64,000 nucleotides of DNA from an uncultured Prevotellaceae bacterium (GCA_900318205.1 ONJS01000005.1:1-64000); one strand, 5' to 3'. Positions 25,413-35,835 are shown, counted from the stretch's first letter. Notes: a model not told the origin generated them from the sequence alone. Numbers and translations are program-made.

Positions 25413-27869
25413 ATGAGCGAAAAGACTAATGGAAAGAAGAAAAACAAGCGCCGCAGCATCGTCCGCAAGATGTGGACGTGCTTTGCCATCGTGATGGCTC
25501 TGCTGGTCGCTATGTTTGTGCTGATTTACAATGGCGTGATCGGCTACATGCCGCCCATCGACCAGTTGAAAAATCCCACCGACAAGTTTGCATCGACTAT
25601 CTACAGTTCCGATGGTGTGGAGATGGGCCGCTATTACCGCAGCCGCAGCAACCGCATCTATGTGGACTTTGATGAGATGTCGCCGCATCTGACCGACGCC
25701 CTGATTGCCACCGAGGACTCGCGCTTCTACGACCACTCGGGTGTTGACCTCAAGGCTATCGGCCGTGCGATTATCAAGCGCATCATCATGGGCCAGAAGA
25801 GTGCCGGTGGTGGCAGTACCATCACCCAGCAGCTTGCCAAGCAGCTGTATTCTCCAGAGTCTCACAACATCTTTGAACGTGCCTTGAAAAAGCCCGTCGA
25901 GTGGGTTATCGCTGTCAAACTTGAGCGTTATTACACCAAGGACGAGATTGTCAAGATGTACTTCAACCAGTTTGACTTCCTCAACAATGCAGTGGGTATC
26001 AAGATGGCTTCGGAGGTCTATTTCGACAAGGATCCCAAGGACTTGAATATCCAGGAGGCTGCCACGCTGGTGGGTATGTGTAAGAATCCTTCTTACTACA
26101 ACCCGGTACGCTATGGTGAGCGCACACGCCAGCGCCGCAATGTAGTGTTTGAGCAGATGGTGAAGGCTGGTTTCCTGAGCGAGGCTGAGTGCGAACAGCT
26201 CAAGCAGTTGCCTCTGGTCATCAAGTTCAAGAAACTGGACCACAACGACGGTCCCGCACCTTACTTCCGTGAGGAGCTCCGCCGCGTGATGACGGCCAAG
26301 AAGCCCAAGCGCAGCGACTATCCCTCGTGGAACCAGCAGGCCTTCATCGACGACTCGGTGGCTTGGGAGGTAAATCCCCTCTTCGGCTGGTGCAACAAGA
26401 ACACCAAGCCCGATGGTTCACATTATGATATCTATACCGATGGTCTGAAGATTTACACCACGATTGACTCGCGTATGCAGGAATATGCCGAGAAGGCTGT
26501 CCACAAGCACATGAGCAAGACGCTGCAACCTGCCTTCCTGCGTGAGCGCGGTGGTACCAAGAATCCTTATACCAACAACAAGCAGGAGCTCTCCAGTGCC
26601 GGCAAGCAGGCGTTGATCAATGCCGCCATCCGTCACAGCGAGCGTTACCGTGTCCTGAAGAACCAGGGCTTGAGCGATGCCGAAATCATGGACAACTTCA
26701 AGAAGCCGGTCCAGATGCACCTGTTCAATTATGAAGGTGGTTTCGATGCTCAGATGTCGCCGCTCGACTCGCTGCTCTACACCAAGTCGTTCCTGCGCTG
26801 CGCCATGATGTCGATGGATCCCACGACGGGCTTTGTCAAGGCCTACGTCGGTGGTCCCAACTTCCGTTTCTTCAAGTATGACATGGTTTCGACAGGACGT
26901 CGCCAGATCGGTTCAACAGTAAAACCCTTCGTTTATTCCCAGGCTATCGAGTTTGGCGGTTTGACGCCCTGCTCGACACGTCCCGGCGGCGCCCCCAACA
27001 TCATCTGGCATAACGAGGTTTACAACCCTGCCAATGAGGGTAGCGGTGGCGGAATGTCCTTGAAGCAGGCTTTGACCTACTCCAAGAACTGGATCTCGGC
27101 AGGCTTCATGCGTGGTACGCGTGAGAACTGGATTGAGCGCAACGGTTATTACACCATGACGCCCGAGGAACTGGCCAAGTGGATGCACAGTTTCGGTATC
27201 ACCAGTTATTTGGATCCAGTGCCCGCTTTGAGTCTGGGTTCCTGCGAAATCACTTTGAGAGAGATGGTGGCTGCCTATTCGGCCTTTGCTAACGGTGGTA
27301 TGCGTGTTGAGCCGGTTTATGTGTCGCGCATCACCGACAACCGTGGCAACGTGGTGGCAGAGTTCACCGGTAGCCAGACCGAGATCATGAGCGAGGATAC
27401 CTACCTGAAGATGCTCTCCATGCTGCTTGAGGTAGTAAACAGCGGTACGGGTGCGCGCCTGCGCTATGCCTACGGCATTACTGCCGACATGGGCGGTAAG
27501 ACGGGTACCACCAACTTCCACAGCGACGGTTGGTTCATGGGCTTCACGCCCGAACTGGTGACTGGCGTATGGGTCGGTGGTGAGGAGCGTTACATCCACT
27601 TCAACAGCATGGCAATGGGTCAGGGTGCCGAGGCTGCGCTTCCCATCCTGGGTTACTTCATGAAGTGGCTGTATGACGACAAGAACCTGCCCTACAAGCA
27701 GAGCACCAAGTTTGAGTTCCCCAAGGACTTCAACGCCTGCGGTGATGAACTGGGCGGCTATGCCGGCAGCGGAGGCGGCTGGCACGGCGGCGGAGGCGGC
27801 GGAGAATCCGGCGGTGACGGCGGTGGAGGCGGCGGCAACGACGACGCCACCGAAGGCCTCTTCGACTAG
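25413..27869 (+). CDS. Penicillin-binding protein 1A, class A, with Gly-rich tail
   Basis: A bifunctional peptidoglycan synthase of 818 residues. It has a short cytoplasmic Lys/Arg-rich start, one membrane anchor (about 20-42), a GT51 transglycosylase (ATEDSRFYDHSG with Glu at about 101; GGSTITQQLAKQLY) and a transpeptidase (Ser at about 501 in STVKPF; SKNW; KTGTTNF with Lys at about 696). The last 45 residues are an unusual tail of almost only Gly with some Ser, Asp and His, ending in an acidic patch. The tail lies in the periplasm. Single gene with its own promoter. Confidence 0.93.
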   Translation: MSEKTNGKKKNKRRSIVRKMWTCFAIVMALLVAMFVLIYNGVIGYMPPIDQLKNPTDKFASTIYSSDGVEMGRYYRSRSNRIYVDFDEMSPHLTDALIATEDSRFYDHSGVDLKAIGRAIIKRIIMGQKSAGGGSTITQQLAKQLYSPESHNIFERALKKPVEWVIAVKLERYYTKDEIVKMYFNQFDFLNNAVGIKMASEVYFDKDPKDLNIQEAATLVGMCKNPSYYNPVRYGERTRQRRNVVFEQMVKAGFLSEAECEQLKQLPLVIKFKKLDHNDGPAPYFREELRRVMTAKKPKRSDYPSWNQQAFIDDSVAWEVNPLFGWCNKNTKPDGSHYDIYTDGLKIYTTIDSRMQEYAEKAVHKHMSKTLQPAFLRERGGTKNPYTNNKQELSSAGKQALINAAIRHSERYRVLKNQGLSDAEIMDNFKKPVQMHLFNYEGGFDAQMSPLDSLLYTKSFLRCAMMSMDPTTGFVKAYVGGPNFRFFKYDMVSTGRRQIGSTVKPFVYSQAIEFGGLTPCSTRPGGAPNIIWHNEVYNPANEGSGGGMSLKQALTYSKNWISAGFMRGTRENWIERNGYYTMTPEELAKWMHSFGITSYLDPVPALSLGSCEITLREMVAAYSAFANGGMRVEPVYVSRITDNRGNVVAEFTGSQTEIMSEDTYLKMLSMLLEVVNSGTGARLRYAYGITADMGGKTGTTNFHSDGWFMGFTPELVTGVWVGGEERYIHFNSMAMGQGAEAALPILGYFMKWLYDDKNLPYKQSTKFEFPKDFNACGDELGGYAGSGGGWHGGGGGGESGGDGGGGGGNDDATEGLFD

Positions 27870-27875
27870 AATTAT

Positions 27876-27938
27876 CTATAGTCACTATAGCTACTATAGC
27901 TACTATAGCATCTATCACGACTATAGTTTCTAAAAATA
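27876..27938. repeat. Nonamer array, seven units (CTATAGNNN)
   Basis: CTATAGTCA, CTATAGCTA, CTATAGCTA, CTATAGCAT, CTATCACGA, CTATAGTTT, CTAAAAATA in exact phase, directly after the PBP1A stop and directly before a terminator. The same unit type is at 47933-48004. Confidence 0.85.
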
Positions 27939-27941
27939 AAG

Positions 27942-27970
27942 ACCGCCACGAGCGCAATGCCCGTGGCGGT
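27942..27970. terminator. Bidirectional terminator between PBP1A and folD
   Basis: ACCGCCACG (27942-27950) and CGTGGCGGT (27962-27970) form a 9-bp stem, T-rich on both outer sides. The genes are convergent. Confidence 0.8.
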
Positions 27971-27995
27971 TTATTATTTGTTTATCTTGATGAGT

Positions 27996-28877
27996 TTAAT
28001 CAGGATAATACAGCTTCTGCGCAGCTGCTAATGTGTTCTTCATCAGCGAGCAGATGGTCATGGGACCTACGCCGCCGGGGACGGGGGTGATGTATTCGCA
28101 CTTGGGTGCTACCTCGTCAAACTTCACATCGCCGTTCAGGCGGAATCCCGTTTTGCTGTTGGCATCAGGAACGCGGGTGGTACCCACATCGATGATCACG
28201 GCGCCATCCTTCACCATATCAGCGGTGACGAAGTCGGGGCGACCGATGGCAGCGATGATGATATCGGCAGCGCGGCACTCATCCTTCAGCGTCTTGGAGT
28301 GGCTGTGGCAGACGGTTACAGTAGCGTCGCCGTGTTCCTTCTGGAGCATCAGCTGTGCCATGGGTTTGCCCACGATGTTGCTGCGGCCCAGCACCACGCA
28401 CTTCTTGCCCGAGGTGGGAATCTGGTAACGTTGCAGCAGGGTGATGATACCTAGGGGTGTTGCAGAGATAAAGCACGGCAAACCCAGTGCCATGCGGCCG
28501 GCATTCACAGGATGGATACCGTCAACGTCCTTGCGGTAGTCGATGACGTTAATGACCTTCTGCTCATCGATGTGCTTGGGCAGAGGCAGCTGCACGATAA
28601 AGCCGTCAACGTCAGGGTCATTGTTCAGGCCGCGGATGCAGTCGAGCAGTTCTTCCTCGGTCGTGTTCTCGTCCAAGCGGATGAGCGACGACTTGAACCC
28701 ACATTTCTCGCAGGCGATGACCTTGTTCTTTACGTATGCTTCCGAGCCACCATCGTGACCCACCAGCACGGCAGCCAGGTGCGGACGCTTCTGGCCCGAT
28801 GCTATCATCTGCTCCACCTCGGCCTTGATCTCCTCCTTGATGGTAGCAGCAGTCATTTTTCCGTCTATTATTTTCAT
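27996..28877 (-). CDS. folD: Methylene-tetrahydrofolate dehydrogenase/cyclohydrolase FolD
   Basis: A bifunctional cytoplasmic enzyme of one-carbon metabolism: 5,10-methylene-THF to methenyl-THF, then to 10-formyl-THF. At 293 residues it has the normal length. Marks are [15 protein letters not shown] with the catalytic Lys, [37 protein letters not shown] for NADP binding, and [27 protein letters not shown] element lies 49 bases upstream. It appears to be a single-gene unit. Confidence 0.97.
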   Translation of the reverse strand: MKIIDGKMTAATIKEEIKAEVEQMIASGQKRPHLAAVLVGHDGGSEAYVKNKVIACEKCGFKSSLIRLDENTTEEELLDCIRGLNNDPDVDGFIVQLPLPKHIDEQKVINVIDYRKDVDGIHPVNAGRMALGLPCFISATPLGIITLLQRYQIPTSGKKCVVLGRSNIVGKPMAQLMLQKEHGDATVTVCHSHSKTLKDECRAADIIIAAIGRPDFVTADMVKDGAVIIDVGTTRVPDANSKTGFRLNGDVKFDEVAPKCEYITPVPGGVGPMTICSLMKNTLAAAQKLYYPD

Positions 28878-28926
28878 TATCGTCTCTTTATCAGTTGTTT
28901 ACTAATTGTCGCTTAAAATCAAGCCA

Positions 28927-28934
28927 CAAAATTA
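28927..28934 (-). promoter_or_regulatory. Candidate -7 element for folD
   Basis: TAATTTTG on the - strand, 49 bases before the start codon. No TTG at the usual spacing. Confidence 0.4.
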
Positions 28935-29021
28935 CTCATTTTTTGTGAATTAGGACGGCTTTATGGCCAACTTTTCAATAATGCTGCAGGTTTTGTTGTT
29001 AAATGTCGGCACGACTAGTCC

Positions 29022-30020
29022 TCATTTTTTCACAATCCCACGAACAACAGGCCACCCCAACACTCCTTGGCGCCAGTCCACAATACAAGTGTCACCCACT
29101 TGGAGTGTAACATGGATGTCATCATCACTCATGACAAATGAACTGTTGTCGTCGGTATATTTCCATTCGACCCAGGCCCAGGTGTTGTCTCCGTCAATGG
29201 TTTTGTCGGTGATGATAGCCATTCGCTCACGTTGCACTGGTGTGATATAATAATTCGCCAAAATACTGAGGATAAACGGGAAAACAATCATTGGTATTAT
29301 AGTTAACGGTCCGAACTTGATGTATCCCTTTCCCCTCAAGAAAAAGCATAACCCGATAAAGGCGAATACGATAATTACGCCTGGTACCGAATCAAATAAA
29401 AAATCATCTAAAAAATAAAAAAGTTTGGGCAGCTTCATCCATTGAGATAGTCCCATTGAAGCGAATAATGCTATCCAGAATGCTAGATGTAAAAGGATGC
29501 ACCATTCAGGATCATCGTCATCCTGGGCTGTCACGTCAATACTCTCTTTTTCAACCGTTCTCGCCCTGGGGCATGGTGTGTAACGAGTAGTCTTGTTCGT
29601 TAATCTGTAGTTAAGGGATTCGCTCTCATCGTCAATGATATAGACGTGACCTTGATTGTCGACGGCTATAGCTTCATATTCTGAGATTTTTTCATTCATG
29701 CATAACATGGCGTTAGCCGGAAGGCCATAGCGGTTACAGTTGGTGTAGGCTACGACCGTTAGCTGGGCGTCGCCACAATCATTCAATTCCCAGACTAAAT
29801 ATGTTAGGGTTTCAAGAGGCATTCTGCCGTGGAATGTAACCAGATATTCTTTATCTTCTTGCAACTCTTGAATAGAGGCACTATAGTCCAGTCCACTGCC
29901 ACTTTCCTCCAGGGCAAACTTGTTCATGTACTCAGTCAGTTGCCTGTAACCTAATCCTTTAACGTATAGTTTGCCATCGCTGATTAGATATTGCTCATTG
30001 TCGTTATTTTTCATGTCCAT
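29022..30020 (-). CDS. Membrane protein of unknown function
   Basis: 332 residues. The first 170 are soluble and acidic without a recognised domain. Three hydrophobic segments follow (near WCILLHLAFWIALFASMG, VPGVIIVFAFIGLCFFL and FGPLTIIPMIVFPFILSIL). The last 65 residues form a beta-rich tail (VEWKYTDDNSS, VTLQVGDTCIVDWRQG). The gene looks richer in A+T than its neighbours. It starts 8 bases after the priA stop, so it is likely on the priA transcript, though a functional link is not evident. Confidence 0.65.
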   Translation of the reverse strand: MDMKNNDNEQYLISDGKLYVKGLGYRQLTEYMNKFALEESGSGLDYSASIQELQEDKEYLVTFHGRMPLETLTYLVWELNDCGDAQLTVVAYTNCNRYGLPANAMLCMNEKISEYEAIAVDNQGHVYIIDDESESLNYRLTNKTTRYTPCPRARTVEKESIDVTAQDDDDPEWCILLHLAFWIALFASMGLSQWMKLPKLFYFLDDFLFDSVPGVIIVFAFIGLCFFLRGKGYIKFGPLTIIPMIVFPFILSILANYYITPVQRERMAIITDKTIDGDNTWAWVEWKYTDDNSSFVMSDDDIHVTLQVGDTCIVDWRQGVLGWPVVRGIVKK

Positions 30021-30028
30021 TTGAGTGT

Positions 30029-32491
30029 TTATACGGGATCAACGTCGTAGTAGAGGCGGACTGCCTTCATGCGGGCATCGGAGGCAATCATCTGCTCGTA
30101 GAGGTCGCGCAGGATTTTCTTGACCTTGGTCATCGAGGCCGCGGTCTCCATCTTAAGGGTGATCTGGCGGATGTAAAGGTTCTGAACTCTAGAGACAAAG
30201 GGTGCCATCGGGCCCAATACGCGTTGTCCGAACACCTGTCGCAGCAGACCGCTGTAACGCACGGCCAACTCGCCCAGCGTGGCGTCCTCGCGATGCTTGA
30301 GGTAGATGTTGATGACCTTGGTGAACGGCGGATAGTTGAATTGACGCCGGTCGGCCAGCTCATGCTCGTAAAATCCCTCGTAGTCATGGGATTGCACAAA
30401 CTTGATGACGTCGTGGTCGGGCTGGCTGGTCTGGATGATGACTTGGCCCTGTTTGTGGGCACGACCCGCACGACCCGACACCTGCTCCAGCATGTCAAAG
30501 GCGCGCTCGTGGCTGCGGAAATCCGGGAAATTGATCATCGTGTCGGCATTGAGGATGCCTACAATGCTCACGGCGTCAAAGTCCAGCCCCTTGGTCACCA
30601 TCTGGGTGCCCACCAGGATATTGGTGCGGTGAGCCGAAAACTCGTCGATGATGCGGTCATAGCTGTTCTTGCTGCGCGTGGTGTCCAGGTCCATGCGCGA
30701 AATCTTCTCGCCGGGGAAGACGGCGTCGATATCGTCCTCGATGCGTTCCGTGCCATAGCCAATGATTTCAATGCCAGGCAGTTGGCAAGCGGGACACAGG
30801 TCGGGCAACGGGATGGTGTAGCCGCAGTAGTGGCAAACTAGGCAGCGGCTATGCTTGTAATAGGTGAGCGACACGTCACAGTTCTCGCACTTGGGCACCC
30901 AGCCGCACTCCTTGCAGCGTACCATCGGAGAATAGCCACGGCGGTTCTGGAACAGGATGACCTGCTCGCCGTTCTGTAATGCCTTGCGGCAGTTGGCAAT
31001 AAGTTCGTTACTGAACAAGCCGTTCATCTCTCGACGCTTGCGGGCGTCGAGGGTGTCAATGACCTTGACCTCGGGCATCTGGATGTCGCCGTAACGCGTC
31101 ATCAGTTTGACAAGGCCATATCGTCCTTCAAGGGCGAGGTGATAGACCTCGATGGCAGGTGTCGCCGACCCAAGCACAGTCTTGGCACCATGCATCTGAG
31201 CCAACACCAAAGCCGCGTTGCGGCCATTGTAGCGCGGTGCGGGATCCTGTTGCTTGTAGCTGCTGTCGTGCTCCTCGTCAACGATGACGAGACCCAGGTT
31301 GGAGTAGGGGAGGAATACCGAGGAACGAACGCCGATGACCACACACGGCTCACTGCTCTCCAGCAGCCGTTTCCAAATGTCCACGCGCTCGTTGTCGCTG
31401 AACTTGGAGTGGTAGATGAGCAGGCGGTCGCCGAAAACGCGTCTCAGGCGGCGTGTCAGCTGGGTCGTCAATGCAATCTCGGGCACAAGGTACAGCACCT
31501 GTTTGCCCAGTTTCAGGGCATCGTTGATGAGGTGCATATACACTGATGTCTTGCCGCTACTGGTCACGCCATGCAGCAGGGTGATGGCGTGTTGGCGCAT
31601 CGACTGGTGAATCTCGGTATAGGCGCGTTGCTGTTCTTCACTCAACGTGGGCGGCTCTTCAAGCACGCTGCCTAACTCCGAAAAGCGATTGATTTCCTTC
31701 TTATAGATTTCAAACAGGCCTCGTTTGACGGCTTCGTGCAACACGGCGCCACTCACTCCAGCCCGTTTCAGCAGATTTTCTTTGCTCACTTCCTTGACAT
31801 CGCCGCTCTGCAGCCAGCGTGACATGTCCAGATAGGCCAGCAGCAGTGATTCCTGCTTAGGTGCCCGTTTTAATTGGTCGAAGAATTGATGCAGTTTTTC
31901 CTCGTCTTCACGAGCGATGGCGAGACGCACACATGCCTCAGTCTTAGGACGATAGTTGTCGATGACACGCTCGCTCACGTGTAGCGCATCCATGTCCAAC
32001 AAGTGGCTGACATTTCGTTCTACGGTCTTGAATCCTGTTGCGCGTGCAATTTCGGCAATCTGAACGCGTCCACGTTGAGCCGTGAAGTCAAGGATGACGC
32101 GCTCATGGTCGGTAAGCTGACCAGGTTCACTTTCCTCAAAGTCAGGATTTACACTGATGGTTGTCTCGCTCTCTACTTTTAGTCCTGACGGCACGGCAGC
32201 CTTATAGACCTCACCTTCAGTACAGAGGTAATAATCGGCAATCCAATGCCAGAAGTCTAACTGAGGATGGCGAACAATGGGTTTGTCGTCAAGTGTGCCC
32301 AGAATCTCCTTCACGTCATAGCCTTTGGGCTCCCTGTCATGAAGTGACATCACGATGGCAGTGAAGATTTTCTTGCGGCCAAACGGTACTAAAACGCGCA
32401 TGCCGATAGATAACCTCATCCCGTCAGGAACGCGGTAAGTGTAGGTGCCGGGAAGGGCAAGCGGCAGCAATGTTTCAGCAAAATTTGGCAT
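30029..32491 (-). CDS. priA: Primosomal protein N', PriA helicase
   Basis: A superfamily 2 3'-to-5' DNA helicase that restarts stalled replication forks. At 820 residues it has the usual length. Visible parts are the N-terminal DNA-binding domain (PNFAETLLPLALPGTYTYRV), Walker A GVTSSGKTSVYMH, the VIVDEEHDSSYKQQ box, and a zinc-binding region with eight cysteines (CKECGWVPKCENC, CLVCHYCG, CPAC). GRAGRAHKQGQVIIQT is the last helicase motif. The 150-base stretch upstream is very A+T-rich, with a near-match promoter (TAACTTTA) but no gene. Confidence 0.96.
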   Translation of the reverse strand: MPNFAETLLPLALPGTYTYRVPDGMRLSIGMRVLVPFGRKKIFTAIVMSLHDREPKGYDVKEILGTLDDKPIVRHPQLDFWHWIADYYLCTEGEVYKAAVPSGLKVESETTISVNPDFEESEPGQLTDHERVILDFTAQRGRVQIAEIARATGFKTVERNVSHLLDMDALHVSERVIDNYRPKTEACVRLAIAREDEEKLHQFFDQLKRAPKQESLLLAYLDMSRWLQSGDVKEVSKENLLKRAGVSGAVLHEAVKRGLFEIYKKEINRFSELGSVLEEPPTLSEEQQRAYTEIHQSMRQHAITLLHGVTSSGKTSVYMHLINDALKLGKQVLYLVPEIALTTQLTRRLRRVFGDRLLIYHSKFSDNERVDIWKRLLESSEPCVVIGVRSSVFLPYSNLGLVIVDEEHDSSYKQQDPAPRYNGRNAALVLAQMHGAKTVLGSATPAIEVYHLALEGRYGLVKLMTRYGDIQMPEVKVIDTLDARKRREMNGLFSNELIANCRKALQNGEQVILFQNRRGYSPMVRCKECGWVPKCENCDVSLTYYKHSRCLVCHYCGYTIPLPDLCPACQLPGIEIIGYGTERIEDDIDAVFPGEKISRMDLDTTRSKNSYDRIIDEFSAHRTNILVGTQMVTKGLDFDAVSIVGILNADTMINFPDFRSHERAFDMLEQVSGRAGRAHKQGQVIIQTSQPDHDVIKFVQSHDYEGFYEHELADRRQFNYPPFTKVINIYLKHREDATLGELAVRYSGLLRQVFGQRVLGPMAPFVSRVQNLYIRQITLKMETAASMTKVKKILRDLYEQMIASDARMKAVRLYYDVDPV

Positions 32492-32642
32492 AAAATCTAA
32501 AGTTAAATATTTACTTTATATCTTAATATTTAATCTATTGATATTTGTATAATTAAAATATAAATTTACTTAAATGATTAAAGTTTAAACCATTACTTGA
32601 CAAATTGATATGTAATTTATTTAAAAACAACTAATTTACAAA

Positions 32643-33821
32643 TCATTTTTCAAGATATTTCTGATAGATGCGTTTTTCTTTCTCGGCAGTGGCTGTCCAG
32701 CTGACTTCGGGAGGCAGTTTCTGGTCGACTCCGCCACGCAGGAGTAACACGGCACGGTCAGTGAAGCGGTCCACAAAATTGTCGCCCAGATCGATGGCGT
32801 TTTCGCGGCCAACGGCCTCGGCGGTGCCGATGACATTGGTGGCAACGACGTGGGCACCGCATGACAGCGCCTCAATAACCACCAGAGGAAGGCCCTCCAG
32901 GCTGCTGGGGAGCACGAGCAGGTCCACGCAGTTGAGCATGTCGGGGATTACCTCATGCGGGACCCTGCCGGTAAACAGGCAATCGATGCCCTTTTCTTTC
33001 ATCAGGCGTTCGGTCTCTTCGAGTTGGAATCCCAAGCCGATGGCCCAGAAAACCAGGTCATTACCGTATTTTCTCTGGATTTCCTTGTAAATTTCGGGCA
33101 GGAGCAAGACATTTTTCACGGGTTCAAAGCGGCCCAGGTAGGCAATGACTTTTTTGCCCTCGGGGATATTGTATTTCTTGCGTAGCTCAGCCCGTCGCTC
33201 ATCGCTGTAGCGCTGGAACTCGGCACTGGCGCCATTGCGCAATACCTCGGCGGGGAAGCCGTCGGTCAGGTCTGCGTGTGCCCTGTCAAGCAACCCCTGG
33301 CTGACAAAGAAATTGCAGTCGGCTTGGTGTAAAAGCTTGATGGTCATTTCTTTAATCATTGGGTCACGGGGCGGCTCGGTATAGATGGTGGCGCCATGCC
33401 ATGTGATGAAACAGGGGATATGCAGGTGTTGCTGTGCAAAGACGGCGGCGTGGCCTGCCATGCGGTCATGGGCGCTCACCAGGTCGTAGCCTCGCATTTC
33501 CCATCCCAGCTTGTGGAGGCGCTTCATCAATGCACGCGGCGGCTTATGGAAAAAGCGATGCAGGATCACGTCGCTCCACCGGCGACGGTGCCAGGTGATG
33601 TGCACCTTCATGCCCAGGTCCTCGATTTCGTCGGGGCGCGAAGTGAGTTTCGGACTCTTGCGGATGAGCCTCATCAGCCATCCGTCGTAGAGCTGAAACA
33701 TGTGGACATCAACCTTATAGTCGGTGATCTGCTGCAGGTGTTTGGCACGATTGAGCACGGCGTTGAACACTCCAAGCCTCCAGTTGATGTCGCCTTCAAA
33801 GAGTACTGCAATCTTTTTCAT
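32643..33821 (-). CDS. Glycosyltransferase family 4
   Basis: A GT-B fold enzyme. The start at 33821 (MKKIAVLFEGDINWRLGVFN) is preferred because it begins at the first beta strand; the frame opens earlier at 33848. The acceptor-side domain includes VSAHDRMAGHAAVFAQQ. The GT1/GT4 donor-side domain has VIAYLGRFEPVKNVLLLPEI, FTGRVPHEVIPDMLNCVDLLVLPSSLEGLPLVVIEALSCG (read here in two pieces) and the E-x7-E catalytic layout. It probably adds a sugar to a cell-surface glycan; donor and acceptor unknown. It stands alone between the A+T-rich priA leader and the tRNA. Confidence 0.9.
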   Translation of the reverse strand: MKKIAVLFEGDINWRLGVFNAVLNRAKHLQQITDYKVDVHMFQLYDGWLMRLIRKSPKLTSRPDEIEDLGMKVHITWHRRRWSDVILHRFFHKPPRALMKRLHKLGWEMRGYDLVSAHDRMAGHAAVFAQQHLHIPCFITWHGATIYTEPPRDPMIKEMTIKLLHQADCNFFVSQGLLDRAHADLTDGFPAEVLRNGASAEFQRYSDERRAELRKKYNIPEGKKVIAYLGRFEPVKNVLLLPEIYKEIQRKYGNDLVFWAIGLGFQLEETERLMKEKGIDCLFTGRVPHEVIPDMLNCVDLLVLPSSLEGLPLVVIEALSCGAHVVATNVIGTAEAVGRENAIDLGDNFVDRFTDRAVLLLRGGVDQKLPPEVSWTATAEKEKRIYQKYLEK

Positions 33822-33912
33822 AGCGTGTCTAGTGATGAGTTTAATCAAGCAAATTTAGACATTTTTCCTCATGTGTGCAATACTCGTGGCGAAAATCACT
33901 ATCCAGACAACG

Positions 33913-33944
33913 AAAAAAGAGGCCAAGCATTGTCGCTTGACCTC
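33913..33944 (-). terminator. Terminator of initiator tRNA gene
   Basis: On the - strand: GAGGTCAAGC, a GACAAT loop, GCTTGGCCTC with one G-U pair, then six T. Confidence 0.85.
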
Positions 33945-33952
33945 TCAGTTAG

Positions 33953-34024
33953 TAGCGGGAGCCAGACTCGAACTGACGACCTTTGGGTTATGAGCCCAAC
34001 GAGCTGCCACTGCTCCATCCCGCA
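33953..34024 (-). tRNA. Initiator tRNA-Met (CAU)
   Basis: Full cloverleaf on the - strand. The anticodon loop CTCATAA has CAU. Initiator marks are all present: three G-C pairs in the anticodon stem (GGG/CCC next to the loop), a mismatch at 1-72 (T and T), and A11-T24 in the D stem. The T arm is GTCAG-TTCGAGT-CTGGC. The genomic 3' end is A then CT, so CCA is not encoded and must be added. Confidence 0.92.
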
Positions 34025-34129
34025 ATTTGCGAGTGCAAAATTACTACATTTTCCAAAAGTGACAAGCGATTTTGGGCAAAAAATGTGTTTTTTAACATAT
34101 TTTTACTGAAAATGGTAGTGCTTTGAGGC

Positions 34130-34180
34130 AAAAAAGACCCGTTGAGGGGTCCATTTGGCGTGGAAAACTCCTCAACGGGT
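34130..34180 (-). terminator. Terminator of fumarase gene
   Basis: ACCCGTTGAGG (34137-34147) and CCTCAACGGGT (34170-34180) form an 11-bp perfect stem. On the - strand it is followed by CTTTTTT. It lies 30 bases after the fumarase stop. Confidence 0.85.
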
Positions 34181-34209
34181 GATGAAAATGTGGTGATCGA
34201 TCGAGGATT

Positions 34210-35835
34210 TTAGAGACCGATTTTCTTGAAAAAGTCGTTGCCCTTGTTATCCACGAGGATAAAGGCGGGGAAGTCAACGACGCGGATTTTCCAAACAGCC
34301 TCCATACCCAGCTCGGGATACTCGATGCACTCGATGCTCTTGATGCTCTCCTGTGAGAGGATAGCTGCGGGACCACCAATGCTGCCCAGGTAGAAGCCGC
34401 CATGCTTCTTGCAGGCGTCGGTCACTTCCTGGCTGCGGTTACCCTTGGCAATCATGACCATGCTGCCGCCCAAGCTCTGGAACAGGTCAACATAGGGGTC
34501 CATACGGTTGGCGGTCGTCGGTCCCATTGAGCCGCAAGGCATGCCTTTCGGGGTCTTGGCGGGGCCGGCATAGAGCACGGGGTGATCCTTGATGTATTGG
34601 GGGATTCCCTCGCCGCGGTCATAGCGCTCTTTCCACTTGGCATGGGCGATGTCGCGGCCCACAATGATGGTTCCGCTCAGGGATACGCGGGTCGATACGG
34701 GATACTTGTCGAGGATGGCGAGCGTCTCGCTCATGGGACGATCCAGGTCAATCTTGATGCCGTCGCCCTCGCCAGCCTGGCGCAGCTCTTCGGGAATCAG
34801 CTCGGTGGGCTTGTCGTCGAGTTTCTCGATCCACACACCGTCCTTGTTGATCTTGGCCTTGATGTTGCGGTCGGCACTGCAGCTCACGCCCAGGCCGATG
34901 GGGCAGGATGCACCGTGGCGGGGCAGGCGTACGATGCGCACGTCGTGGGCCATGTATTTGCCACCGAACTGTGCGCCGAGGCCGATCTTATAAGCCTCTT
35001 CGAGCACTTGTTTCTCCAACTCGATGTCGCGGAATGCGCGGCCAGTCTCGTCGCCCGTGGTGGGCAGGTTGTCATAGTAGTGGGTAGATGCCAGCTTGAC
35101 AGTCAGCAGGTTCTTCTCGGCACTGGTGCCACCGATGACGAAGGCGATGTGATAGGGCGGGCAGGCTGCCGTACCCAGGGTGCGCATCTTGTCAACGAGG
35201 AAGGGCACGAGCGTGCCGGGGTTGAGGACGGCCTTGGTCATCTGGTACAGATAGGTCTTGTTGGCGCTGCCGCCACCCTTGGTGACGCACAGGAAGTGGT
35301 ACTCCATGCCCTCGGTGCACTCCAGGTCGATCTGGGCGGGCAGGTTGCAACGGGTGTTCACCTCCTCATACATGCTCAGGGGCGCGTTCTGTGAGTAGCG
35401 CAGGTTCTCCTGGGTGTAGGTGTTATAGACACCGCGTGCCAGGGCCTCCTCGTCACAGAAACCGGTCCACACCTGCTGTCCCTTCTCGCCGTGGATGATG
35501 GCTGTGCCCGTGTCCTGGCACAGGGGCAGCTGACCCTTGGCAGCCACCTCGGCATTGCGCAGGAACGTCAAGGCGACATACTTGTCGTTGTCGCTGGCGT
35601 CGGGATCACGCAAAATTTTGGCGACCTGCTCGTTATGGGAGCGGCGCAGCAGGAAGTTCACGTCGCGGAAAGCCTGCTGGGCCAGCATCGTCAGTGCCTC
35701 GGGCTCGATCTTGAGGATGGGTTTTCCCTCAAACTCGCCGACCGACACATAGTCGCTGGTCAATTTGTAGTATTCAGTGTCATCTTTGCCCAACTGGAAC
35801 ATGGGCGCATAACGGAATTCGGGATTGTTTGCCAT
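34210..35835 (-). CDS. Class I fumarate hydratase, iron-sulfur type
   Basis: Converts fumarate and malate in the reductive branch of the TCA cycle used by Bacteroidales to make succinate. At 541 residues it is the single-chain form with alpha and beta domains fused (like E. coli FumA/FumB). Cys residues for the 4Fe-4S cluster are likely in [26 protein letters not shown] and [19 protein letters not shown]. The beta-domain marks are [15 protein letters not shown] and [20 protein letters not shown]. The oxygen-sensitive cluster fits an anaerobe. It has its own promoter and terminator. Confidence 0.94.
   Translation of the reverse strand: MANNPEFRYAPMFQLGKDDTEYYKLTSDYVSVGEFEGKPILKIEPEALTMLAQQAFRDVNFLLRRSHNEQVAKILRDPDASDNDKYVALTFLRNAEVAAKGQLPLCQDTGTAIIHGEKGQQVWTGFCDEEALARGVYNTYTQENLRYSQNAPLSMYEEVNTRCNLPAQIDLECTEGMEYHFLCVTKGGGSANKTYLYQMTKAVLNPGTLVPFLVDKMRTLGTAACPPYHIAFVIGGTSAEKNLLTVKLASTHYYDNLPTTGDETGRAFRDIELEKQVLEEAYKIGLGAQFGGKYMAHDVRIVRLPRHGASCPIGLGVSCSADRNIKAKINKDGVWIEKLDDKPTELIPEELRQAGEGDGIKIDLDRPMSETLAILDKYPVSTRVSLSGTIIVGRDIAHAKWKERYDRGEGIPQYIKDHPVLYAGPAKTPKGMPCGSMGPTTANRMDPYVDLFQSLGGSMVMIAKGNRSQEVTDACKKHGGFYLGSIGGPAAILSQESIKSIECIEYPELGMEAVWKIRVVDFPAFILVDNKGNDFFKKIGL

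Noticed and set aside
33951..34026. tRNA read as elongator Met
   Set aside because: The 1-72 mismatch, A11-T24 pair and three G-C pairs next to the anticodon loop are initiator marks.
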